Assembly (NCBI RefSeq): GCF_963977235.1
Contig: NZ_CAXBOD010000002.1
Location: 62,001 to 126,000, forward strand
Length of the DNA: 64,000 nt
Reading direction: 5' to 3'
Source of the DNA: Albimonas sp963977235
Lineage (GTDB): Bacteria > Pseudomonadota > Alphaproteobacteria > Rhodobacterales > Rhodobacteraceae
In this document: one piece after another, positions 16,571-24,550 of the stretch
Numbering within the stretch: position 1 is the first letter of the stretch
Layout: every line of letters starts with the position of its first letter
Notes under the pieces: model-generated
What the model was told of the DNA's origin: nothing
Databases searched by the model: none
What the model saw: the letters and a program-made list of their open reading frames with translations, nothing else
Program-made: the position numbers and the translations under genes

Positions 16571-17753
16571 ATGAGACTTCTGATTGTGCAGGCGGGCGAC
16601 TATGCGTCCGCCTGGCGGCGGTTCCAGCAGGGTCTGCCGTCGACCTATCGGGACCAGAAGGCCTCTGTCGACTATGTCGCGAGCCTGGCGCCCCGACATC
16701 AAGTGTGCACGGTCGCCTTGGAGCGGTGATCGTCACGAGTGCGAGTTGGCGCCCGGCCTGACGTCGATCGGGGCGTCCGCCGCGGAGCTCGACTCCGCCT
16801 ACATCGATCGGCTGTTCGAACGCTTCAAGCCCGACGCGGTCATCTCCCGCCTTCCCCATCCGGCGACGCTCGAGATGGCGCGGAAGCGCGAGATCCCGGC
16901 CCTGCCGGCCTTCGTTCACCTGTTCGAGCGCCGCTTCCTGCGGGAATGGCGCTTTCGTCGCCGCCTGGCCCACGCCATCGGCGGCGCCAACGTGCCGTGC
17001 GTGGCCAACCACAGCCTGAACGCCTCGCGGTCCGTCGTGAACGCGCTGGGCGTCTCGGCGGAGAAGGTCGTGCCCTGGGACTGGTCCCGCATTCCGGTGC
17101 AGGCGGTCGCGAAGCCGGGCCCGGTCGATCCGGCTGCGCCGACGGCCTTCTACGCCGGGGCGCTCAGCGAGGAAAAGGGCGTCGGCGACTGCCTCGAAGC
17201 CATGGCGCGGCTCGACGGGACGTCCGGGCCTCGTCTGACGATGACCTTCGCCGGCCCCGGGGATCTCGAGCGGTGGCGTCAGACCGCCGATCGGCTCGGC
17301 CTCGCCGATCGGGCGATGTTCCTCGGCTCAGTGCCCAACGACGAGGTGCGCCAGCTGATGGCCGCCGCCGACATGGTCGTGGTTCCCTCGCGCCATGCCT
17401 ACGCCGAAGGTCTTCCGAACACGATCTACGAGGGCCTCGCCTCGCGCTCGGCCCTGCTGATCTCGGATCACCCGGCGTTCAAGGGGCGCTTGCAGCCCGA
17501 CCGCGATTGTCTGGAGTTCCGCTCGAGCGATCCTGCGTCGCTCGCCGCCGCCGTCCGCCGTCTGTGCGCCGAAGCGGAACTCTATGCGACCCTCTCGGGC
17601 CATGCGCCGTCGGCGCTCGGGTCCCTGTATGTGGGTCTGCCGTGGACGGACCTGATCGAGCGGTTCGTCCAGGACCCGACCGGAGCCACCGGCTGGGTCG
17701 GCCGCCATTCGCTGGCCTCGATCGAGGCCGAGCGAGCCCCCCGCGCGTCCTGA
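16571..17753 (+). pseudogene. GT4-family glycosyltransferase interrupted by a frameshift
   Basis: The start at 16571 (MRLLIVQAGDYASAWRRFQQG) reads 52 codons to a TGA at 16727-16729. The +1 frame continues at once as SGDRHECELAPGLTSIG to 17753. Removing one base near 16718-16728 restores a protein of about 393 aa, normal for a GT4 enzyme. The distal part has a GT-B nucleotide-sugar site: FYAGALSEEKGV, and EGLPNTIYEGLA with the E-x7-E pair. It is either a recent inactivating insertion or a sequencing error. Its composition is milder than its neighbours', and no other polysaccharide genes adjoin it. Confidence 0.8.
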
Positions 17754-17785
17754 GGCGGGCGCGCGGGGGCGCGGGGGCGCTGTCG

Positions 17786-19966
17786 TCAGCGCGTCTTGCT
17801 GCTTGCGCCGCGGCGAGTGCGGGTGCCGGGCTTGCCTGCGGTGGAGCGGCCGCTGGCCTTGACCGCGGCCTCGGAGGCCTCCTCCACCGCGGACTGGCGG
17901 GCGAGCGGGTCGTCGGCGATGGCGAGCTCGACCGCCTCGAGGCGCTTGATCTCGTCGCGCATGCGGGCGGCTTCCTCGAACTCCAGGTTCTCGGCGGCCT
18001 TGAGCATCTCCTTGCGCATCTGCTCGAGATGGGCCTGCAGGTTCGCGCCCGGCTTGGGGCCCTTGTCCACCTTCGCCGTGATCCGGCTGAGATCGGTGTC
18101 GCCCTTCCAGACGCCCTCGAGCACGTCCTCGACGTTCTTGCGGATGGTCTGGGGGGTGATGCCGTGGGCGACGTTGTAGGCGGCCTGCTTCTCGCGCCGG
18201 CGGTCGGTCTCGCGCATCGCCCGCTCCATCGAGCCGGTGATGCGGTCGGCGTACATGATCACCTTGCCCTCGGCGTTGCGCGCGGCGCGCCCGATGGTCT
18301 GAATCAGCGAGGTCTCCGAACGCAGGAACCCCTCCTTGTCGGCGTCGAGAATGGCCACCAGCCGGCACTCGGGGATGTCGAGCCCCTCGCGCAGCAGGTT
18401 GATGCCGATCAGGATGTCGAAGGCGCCGAGCCGCAGGTCGCGGATGATCTCGATCCGCTCGATCGTGTCGATGTCCGAGTGCATGTAGCGCACCCGCACG
18501 CCCTGCTCATGGAGGTATTCGGTCAGGTCCTCGGCCATGCGCTTGGTCAGGGTGGTGCACAGGACCCGGCCGCCCTCCTGGGCGACGCGTCTGACCTCGT
18601 CGAGCAGGTCGTCGACCTGGGTCTCGACGGGGCGGATCTCGACGGGGGGATCGAGAAGGCCGGTGGGGCGGATCACCTGCTCGGTGAACACGCCGCCCGT
18701 CTGCTCCAGCTCCCAGGCGCTGGGGGTGGCCGAGACGAACACCGTCTGCGGGCGCATCGCGTCCCATTCCTCGAACTTCAGGGGGCGGTTGTCCATGCAG
18801 CTGGGCAGGCGGAAGCCGTGCTCGGCGAGCGTGAACTTGCGCCGGTAGTCGCCCCGGTACATGCCGCCGAGCTGGGGGACGGTGACGTGGCTCTCGTCGG
18901 CGAAGACCAGCGCGTTGTCGGGGATGTATTCGAACAGCGTGGGCGGCGGCTCGCCGGGCGCGCGGCCGGTGAGGTAGCGCGAGTAGTTCTCGATGCCGGC
19001 GCACAGCCCGGTCGCCTCGAGCATCTCGACGTCGTGGTTGGTGCGCTGCTCGAGGCGCTGGGCCTCCAGCAGGCGGCCCTCCTTGACCAGCTGGTCGAGG
19101 CGGACCCGCAGCTCGGCTTTGATGCCCTTGATCGCCTGATGCATCGTCGGGCGCGGGGTCACGTGGTGCGAGTTGGCGTAGACGCGCACCTTCTGCAGCT
19201 CGGACACCCGCTCGCCGGTGAGGGGATCGAACTCGACGATCGATTCGAGCTCCTCGCCGAAGAAGGAGAATCGCCAGGCGCGGTCGTCGAGGTGGGCGGG
19301 CCAGATCTCGAGGGAATCGCCGCGGACCCGGAATGCGCCGCGCGCGAAGGCCGCGTCGTTGCGCTTGTATTGCTGGGCGGTCAGCTCGCGCATGACGTCC
19401 CTAAGATTGTATTCATTTCCCGCGACCAGATCCTGGGTCATCGCGCCGTAGGTTTCGACCGCGCCGATGCCGTAGATGCAGCTGACCGAAGCCACGATGA
19501 TCACGTCGTCCCGCTCGAGCAGCGAGCGGGTGGCGGCGTGGCGCATCCGGTCGATCTGCTCGTTGATCTGGGATTCCTTGGCGATGTAGGTGTCCGACCG
19601 GGCCACATACGCCTCGGGCTGATAATAGTCGTAATACGAGACGAAATACTCGACAGCGTTGTTCGGAAAGAACCTCTTGAACTCTCCATAAAGTTGTGCG
19701 GCGAGCGTCTTGTTCGGCGCAAGGATGAGGGCGGGACGCTGCGTCTGTTCGATCACCTTGGCCATGGTGAAGGTCTTGCCGGTGCCGGTGGCGCCCAGCA
19801 GGACCTGGTCGCGCTCGCCGGTCTCGATGGCTTCGGCGATCTCGGCGATGGCGGTGGGCTGGTCGCCGGCTGCGTCGTACTCGGTGACCATCTCCAGGCG
19901 CACCCCGCCCTCGAGCTTCTCGCGCTTGCGCGGCTCGGGAATGGTAACCAAGGAATCCACCGACAT
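17786..19966 (-). CDS. uvrB: Excinuclease ABC subunit B
   Basis: Damage-verifying helicase of nucleotide excision repair, 726 aa from the start MSVDSLVTIPEP (GAGAGGGTTAAGG upstream). Walker A GATGTGKT is at residues 58-65. The beta-hairpin YYDYYQPEAY, the Walker B region NALVFADESHV, helicase motifs ILIGINLLREGLDIPE and TIGRAARN, and the C-terminal UVR motif (AAENLEFEEAARMRDEIKRLE) are all present. A basic tail (GTRTRRGASSKTR) follows. A longer frame beyond 19966 is judged non-coding. No GTTC-N7-GTTC box was found upstream. Confidence 0.97.
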   Translation of the reverse strand: MSVDSLVTIPEPRKREKLEGGVRLEMVTEYDAAGDQPTAIAEIAEAIETGERDQVLLGATGTGKTFTMAKVIEQTQRPALILAPNKTLAAQLYGEFKRFFPNNAVEYFVSYYDYYQPEAYVARSDTYIAKESQINEQIDRMRHAATRSLLERDDVIIVASVSCIYGIGAVETYGAMTQDLVAGNEYNLRDVMRELTAQQYKRNDAAFARGAFRVRGDSLEIWPAHLDDRAWRFSFFGEELESIVEFDPLTGERVSELQKVRVYANSHHVTPRPTMHQAIKGIKAELRVRLDQLVKEGRLLEAQRLEQRTNHDVEMLEATGLCAGIENYSRYLTGRAPGEPPPTLFEYIPDNALVFADESHVTVPQLGGMYRGDYRRKFTLAEHGFRLPSCMDNRPLKFEEWDAMRPQTVFVSATPSAWELEQTGGVFTEQVIRPTGLLDPPVEIRPVETQVDDLLDEVRRVAQEGGRVLCTTLTKRMAEDLTEYLHEQGVRVRYMHSDIDTIERIEIIRDLRLGAFDILIGINLLREGLDIPECRLVAILDADKEGFLRSETSLIQTIGRAARNAEGKVIMYADRITGSMERAMRETDRRREKQAAYNVAHGITPQTIRKNVEDVLEGVWKGDTDLSRITAKVDKGPKPGANLQAHLEQMRKEMLKAAENLEFEEAARMRDEIKRLEAVELAIADDPLARQSAVEEASEAAVKASGRSTAGKPGTRTRRGASSKTR

Positions 19967-20085
19967 CCTTAACCCTCTCTTCACCGTTTTAACCGATGTT
20001 GACCTTGTCGCGGGGTTAATCAAGCGCCCGCCGCAAAAACGGAGGGTCAGGCGAACATCCCAGGCGACACACGCAAAGGTTGAAA

Positions 20086-20140
20086 TTCTTGTTGTCCACA
20101 CGTCCGCAAGGGACGTAAGGTTCAAGTGGCTCAACAAGAA
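20086..20140. repeat. Nested inverted repeat upstream of uvrB
   Basis: TTCTTGTTG (20086-20094) pairs with CAACAAGAA (20132-20140), and CCAC/GTGG extends the stem inward. A smaller hairpin CGTCC-GCAAG-GGACG (20101-20115) lies inside. It is 120-175 bp upstream of uvrB and could fold on either strand. No T tract adjoins it, so it is more likely a leader structure or protein site than a terminator. Confidence 0.5.
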
Positions 20141-20215
20141 CGATCGCCGGCCGGGCGCGGCACCACCCACCCCACCCCTCGCTCCCAAGCGTTCGGTCGG
20201 CGATCACCCTATACC

Positions 20216-20306
20216 GCGGAGGACCTCCTCCCTGGACCTTGCGAAAAGGACGCGGCCACAGGTCTGCGTCCGGGCCGGTCTCCCGAAAGGGCGACCGGCC
20301 TTTTCT
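20216..20306 (+). ncRNA. Candidate orphan sRNA with CCTCCTCCC motif and strong terminator
   Basis: About 90 nt on the plus strand. GGAGG-ACCT-CCTCC is a small hairpin at 20218-20231 whose right arm belongs to CCTCCTCCC, the CcsR/cuckoo signature. Next comes GGACGC/GCGTCC (20248-20271). The last hairpin is GGCCGGTC/GACCGGCC enclosing CCC-GAAA-GGG with a GNRA tetraloop (20273-20300), followed by TTTTCT. Upstream TATACC (20210-20215) could be a -10 box, but no good -35 is seen. No ORF ends here to need this terminator. Confidence 0.5.
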
Positions 20307-20334
20307 GTTGGCCCGGGCTGGAGGGCCGGGGCCT

Positions 20335-20385
20335 GCGCCAGGGGCGGCGCGGGCGTTGGCGCCGCCCCTGGCGTCAACGCCCGCG
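20335..20385. other. Two mutually exclusive perfect hairpins
   Basis: Stem A pairs CCAGGGGCGGCGC (20338-20350) with 20359-20371, a perfect 13 bp extendable by three more. Stem B pairs CGCGGGCGTTG (20348-20358) with 20375-20385, a perfect 11 bp. B uses the loop and inner left arm of A, so only one can form at a time, the layout of a conformational switch. Confidence 0.5.
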
Positions 20386-21627
20386 TGGGCGCTGGAACCC
20401 CGGGCCCGGGATCAGGACCGCGACGGAGCCTCGGTCAATGCCGATTCCATGCCGTCAGCGCAGGCTCCAGCGGCTCGGTTCGGGAGCGGCGCCGCCTGCC
20501 CGGGATCCAGATCGCCCGCGGAATGCGCACATCGCCCCTGGATCGCCCGTAGCCGGGATGCTGCGCCCCTTCGAGGCGCCGCCGCACGCTCCAGACCGAC
20601 ACGCGGCTCGCCTGTCAGGCCGTCTGGACCTCGGCAACCTGTCAACGGAAGCCCGAAGCGGCCGCAGCGACCGGGGCGCAGTCCACAGCCTGAGAGGCTC
20701 GTGTCAGGGCGCCGGGATCGTGCCGTGAGGCGTCAAGGCCGGGGGCTGCAGCCCTCGCCGCGCGCAGGGCAAGAGCATGACTCCCGGTGGCCCGGGTCAT
20801 CGGCCGCCAGGTCTCGGGTCCCGCCCTGTGCGTCCGGAACTGTCCGCCTCCGCGCAGGGCGGCGGTTCGCGCCCCGCGCGCCGCCGGCCGCCCCAGGGGG
20901 CGCGCCGGCGGCGCCGCGGGTCCGTCGCGCAGACGGGGTTCAGGCGTCCGCCACGGCGGCGCGCGCCCGGCCTGCTTGCCGGTGATCGGAGCCTTGCGGC
21001 CCGGGCGCGTCCTTCGCGGCCCGACCCCTTCGCGGGAATGGGTCCCGCATCGAGGGTGGGGCGAGGCGTCCGGCTCTCGCCGGCGTCGCCTCCCGTCCGA
21101 TCCGCTTTCGTTGGCGGAGCCACAAGGGCGCGCGCCGCCGAGACCTGCGCCGCCCCAGGCTGCAAGGCCGGGCGGCGCCGTCGACCGCGACCCCCCGGCC
21201 GCGGCGTTCCTGCGAATGTCGGACGTCGTCCGGACTTCGATCCGGGCGGCCGCTCGCCGGGCGTTCAGCCCTCGGTGCGGCCCATCATCCATCTGTCCCT
21301 CGCCGTCGCGGTCCTGCGGCCATCCACCTCCGGTTGGCCTTTTGTTCCGCGGTCCGGCGACGCTCCTGCGCCTGGGACCCTCGTCTCTCGGAAGCCGGCG
21401 CCTCCGTCACCCAAGGACGCCTTATGAGGTGATTCCCTTTCCCAAGCCTTGCCGATCATGCCGTTTCGCCCAAATTCTAGGTATTGCAACGCGTTGCGCT
21501 CGTTGCATTTCGGGACTGGCCGCACGCCGGTCAGCCCCGCCCGTCCGCCCCCGCGCGCCTTCGTCCGCTTGCCCTTCGCCACGCGCCGCGGCATATCGGG
21601 CCGAGAGGTTTCAGGAGGGCGTCCGAC
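20386..21627. other. 1.2-kb region without a recognisable gene
   Basis: All open frames here are arginine/proline/alanine-rich translations of very GC-rich DNA and match nothing I know. Several strong hairpins occur, for example CGCCGCCGG/CCGGCGGCG near 20880-20915. The last 200 bp become less GC-rich and hold the palindrome at 21486, probably the promoter region of the complex I gene. I see no tRNA. Confidence 0.55.
21486..21497. promoter_or_regulatory. Perfect 12-bp palindrome GCAACGCGTTGC
   Basis: It lies 130 bp upstream of the NDUFS4-type gene in the least GC-rich part of the region, with a further GTTGC at 21502-21506. It could be a dimeric repressor site. The regulator is unknown. Confidence 0.35.
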
Positions 21628-21939
21628 ATGCTCGCGCGAATCTACCGTCCCGCGAAGACCGCCATGCAGTCCGGCGTGGCCCGCACGCACGCCTGGGTGC
21701 TCGAGTTTGCGCCCGAGCAGGCCCAGCGCATCGACCCGCTGATGGGCTGGACCGGCGGCGGCAGCACCCAGAACCAGGTGCGCATCGACTTCCCGACCAA
21801 GGAGGCCGCGTTGGACTACGCCCAGCGCCACGGCATCCCCGCCCAGGTGCAGGAGCCCAAGAGCCGCAAACTCAACGTTCGCGCCAAGGGCTACGGCTCC
21901 AACTTCGCCTTCGACCGCCGGGGCGCCTGGACGCACTGA
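21628..21939 (+). CDS. NDUFS4-type accessory subunit of respiratory complex I
   Basis: 103 aa, ETC complex I subunit domain of the mitochondrial 18-kDa AQDQ subunit. The features run RIYRPAKTAMQSGVARTHAWVLEF, then DPLMGWTGGGSTQNQVRIDFPTKEAALDYA, KLNVRAKGYGSNFAFDRRGAW. This accessory subunit is shared by alphaproteobacterial and mitochondrial complex I and stands alone here, away from any nuo operon. CAGGAGGGC before the ATG fixes the start. An in-line terminator follows. Confidence 0.92.
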   Translation: MLARIYRPAKTAMQSGVARTHAWVLEFAPEQAQRIDPLMGWTGGGSTQNQVRIDFPTKEAALDYAQRHGIPAQVQEPKSRKLNVRAKGYGSNFAFDRRGAWTH

Positions 21940-21970
21940 GTCGCTCGGTCCCGCGTCGACCCCCCGCATG

Positions 21971-22006
21971 AAAAAGGCCGCGTCCGATGCCGGGCGCGGC
22001 CTTTTT
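21971..22006. terminator. Bidirectional intrinsic terminator
   Basis: AAAAAGGCCGCG and CGCGGCCTTTTT form a perfect 12-bp stem around a 12-nt loop, with T runs on both strands. It separates the convergent complex I gene and mnmA. Confidence 0.9.
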
Positions 22007-22035
22007 CTGCGCTGCGCGACCGAGCCGCCTGCGCT

Positions 22036-23184
22036 TCAGCCCCGCGCGATCCAGCCGCCGCCCAGCACGCGCGTGCCCTCGGTCGCATAGAACACGCAGG
22101 CCTGGCCCGGCGCGACGCCCTGTTCGGCTGCGGCGAGCTCGACCTCGGCCCCGCCGCCGGGCAGGGGGCGCAGGCGCGCAGGCGTTGGCGGGCGGGTCGA
22201 GCGGACGCGCGCCTCGATCTCCCAACCGCCCTCGGGCGCGGCCTCCAGCGGCGCGTCGCCCAGCCAGTTGACCTCTTTCAGCGGGATCCGGCGCACGCCA
22301 AGCGCCTCGCGCGGGCCCACGATCACGCGACGGGTCTCCGGGTCGAGGCGAATCACGTGCAGCGGCTCTCCCGCGGCGATTCCCAGCCCCCGGCGCTGGC
22401 CGATGGTGAAGCGGATCAGCCCCGCATGCTCGCCCAGCACCCGGCCGTCGAGATGCACGATCTCGCCCGGCTCGGCCGCCCCCGGGCGCAGTTTCTCGAT
22501 CACCGAGGCGTAGTCGCCGTTGGGCACGAAGCAGATGTCCTGCGAATCGGGCTTGTCGGCGACGCCCAGACCGAACTCGGCGGCCAGCGCCCGGGTCTGG
22601 GCCTTGGAGCCGAAGCCGCCGAGCGGGAAGCGCAGGTAGTCCAGCTGCTCGCGGGTGGTGGCGAAAAGGAAATACGACTGGTCGCGGGCGGGATCGGCGC
22701 CGCGGTGCAGCTCGGGACCGTTCGGCCCGTCGATCCGCTGCACGTAGTGGCCGGTCGCCAGGCAGTCGGCGTCGAGCTCGCGGGCGGTCTCGAGCAGGTC
22801 GCGGAACTTCACCCGCTCGTTGCAGCGCACGCAGGGGATCGGCGTGGCGCCGGCGAGGTAGCTGTCGGCGAAATCGTCGATCACCGCCTCGCGGAAGCGC
22901 GATTCGTAGTCGAGGACGTAGTGCGGGAAGCCCATCGCCTCGGCGACCCGCCGGGCGTCGTGGATGTCGCGGCCCGCGCAGCAGGCCCCCTTCTTCGCCA
23001 GCGCCGCGCCGTGGTCGTAGAGCTGCAGCGTCACGCCGACCACGTCGTAGCCCTCGCGCGCGAGCATCGCCGCCACGACCGAGCTGTCGACCCCGCCCGA
23101 CATCGCCGCGACCACGCGCACTTGCGCCGCCGGCCGGTCGAAACCGAGCGGATCGGAGGCGGAAACGGGGGCGTGCAGGGTCAT
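22036..23184 (-). CDS. mnmA: tRNA 2-thiouridylase
   Basis: ATP-dependent thiolation of U34 in tRNA Lys, Glu and Gln. 382 aa. The PP-loop SGGVDSSVVAAML near residue 28 binds ATP. The catalytic cysteines are in TPIPCVRCNERVKF and DSQDICFVPNGDY. The C-terminal domain has GEIVHLDGRVLGEH and FTIGQRRGLGI. The start at 23184 (MTLHAPVSASDP) follows GGAGACCTCCG; a longer frame upstream runs into the sciP promoter region. Divergent from sciP. Confidence 0.96.
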   Translation of the reverse strand: MTLHAPVSASDPLGFDRPAAQVRVVAAMSGGVDSSVVAAMLAREGYDVVGVTLQLYDHGAALAKKGACCAGRDIHDARRVAEAMGFPHYVLDYESRFREAVIDDFADSYLAGATPIPCVRCNERVKFRDLLETARELDADCLATGHYVQRIDGPNGPELHRGADPARDQSYFLFATTREQLDYLRFPLGGFGSKAQTRALAAEFGLGVADKPDSQDICFVPNGDYASVIEKLRPGAAEPGEIVHLDGRVLGEHAGLIRFTIGQRRGLGIAAGEPLHVIRLDPETRRVIVGPREALGVRRIPLKEVNWLGDAPLEAAPEGGWEIEARVRSTRPPTPARLRPLPGGGAEVELAAAEQGVAPGQACVFYATEGTRVLGGGWIARG

Positions 23185-23328
23185 CGGAGGTCTCCTCAAC
23201 AAGGCCCGCAGATACGCGCGGCGGCCGATAGGAACAACCCGAACAATAGAGTTTCGCCAGTTTACCTTCGTGAAATCGGCTCCCGCTAGCTTCGGTCCTG
23301 GGTGAGTGAACAGTTGTGGAGCGAGACC

Positions 23329-23613
23329 ATGCGTATCGAAGCGAACGTCCGTCCGGATTCCGTCGTCGGCCCTGATGGCATGCGTATCACGCGCGCCGAT
23401 CTGCCGAGCCCGTCGACCCGTCGCTGGGTGGCGCGGCGCAAGGCGGCGGTGGTGGCCGCGGTGAAGGGCGGCCTGATCACGGCCGAGGAGGCGCGCAGCA
23501 CCTGGCAGCTGTCCGAGGAAGAGCTCGACGGCTGGCTGGAGGCGGTGTCCCGGCACGGGATCAACGCGCTGCGGACCACCGCGCTGCAGCGCTATCGGTC
23601 AACCAAGGGGTGA
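23329..23613 (+). CDS. sciP: SciP, small CtrA-inhibitory DNA-binding protein (DUF1153)
   Basis: 94 aa, close to the 90-odd of Caulobacter SciP, which binds CtrA and represses CtrA-activated genes in G1. A helix-turn-helix core includes TRRWVARRKAAVVAAVKGGLITAEEA, W.LSEEELDGW and LRTTALQRYR. The start at 23329 has GGAG 8 bp upstream; a GTG at 23302 would add nine residues without a better ribosome site. It lies 107 bp before ctrA, pairing regulator and antagonist. Confidence 0.92.
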   Translation: MRIEANVRPDSVVGPDGMRITRADLPSPSTRRWVARRKAAVVAAVKGGLITAEEARSTWQLSEEELDGWLEAVSRHGINALRTTALQRYRSTKG

Positions 23614-23634
23614 GTCACATGCTGACAATCCCGC

Positions 23635-23648
23635 TTAACTCGCGTTAA
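23635..23648. promoter_or_regulatory. TTAA-N6-TTAA element upstream of ctrA
   Basis: TTAACTCGCGTTAA lies 72 bp upstream of the ctrA start. It resembles the CtrA site TTAA-N7-TTAA but has six bases between the halves, and it is also an inverted repeat TTAAC/GTTAA. It may mediate autoregulation. The spacing makes this tentative. Confidence 0.4.
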
Positions 23649-23720
23649 GGTGGTAACGGACCGTTTACCTTTCTAACGCAGGGTCAGAGTACGCACTCAT
23701 TCCTGCACGGAGGAGCGTAT

Positions 23721-24434
<714 letters not shown>

Positions 24435-24550
24435 GGCCGATCGCGGACGACCCGACGTCGGCCTCGGGGGGAGAAGCCCCTCGACCCGGCGGAGCTTGAC
24501 GGGCGGTTGGCCGGCCTACATGACGAGACTTCCAGAGCCGGGAGGATCGC

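Noticed and set aside
19967..20035. CtrA sites (TTAA words) in the uvrB promoter
   Set aside because: TTAACC and TTGACC occur close together, but the spacings do not match TTAA-N7-TTAA and uvrB is not an expected target.
20050..20200. LexA box upstream of uvrB
   Set aside because: Several GTTC and GAAC words occur, but none pair as a direct repeat with seven bases between them.
20642..21292. Open frames in the gene desert upstream of the complex I gene
   Set aside because: All are R/P/A/G-rich, overlap one another on both strands and lack ribosome sites or recognisable motifs.
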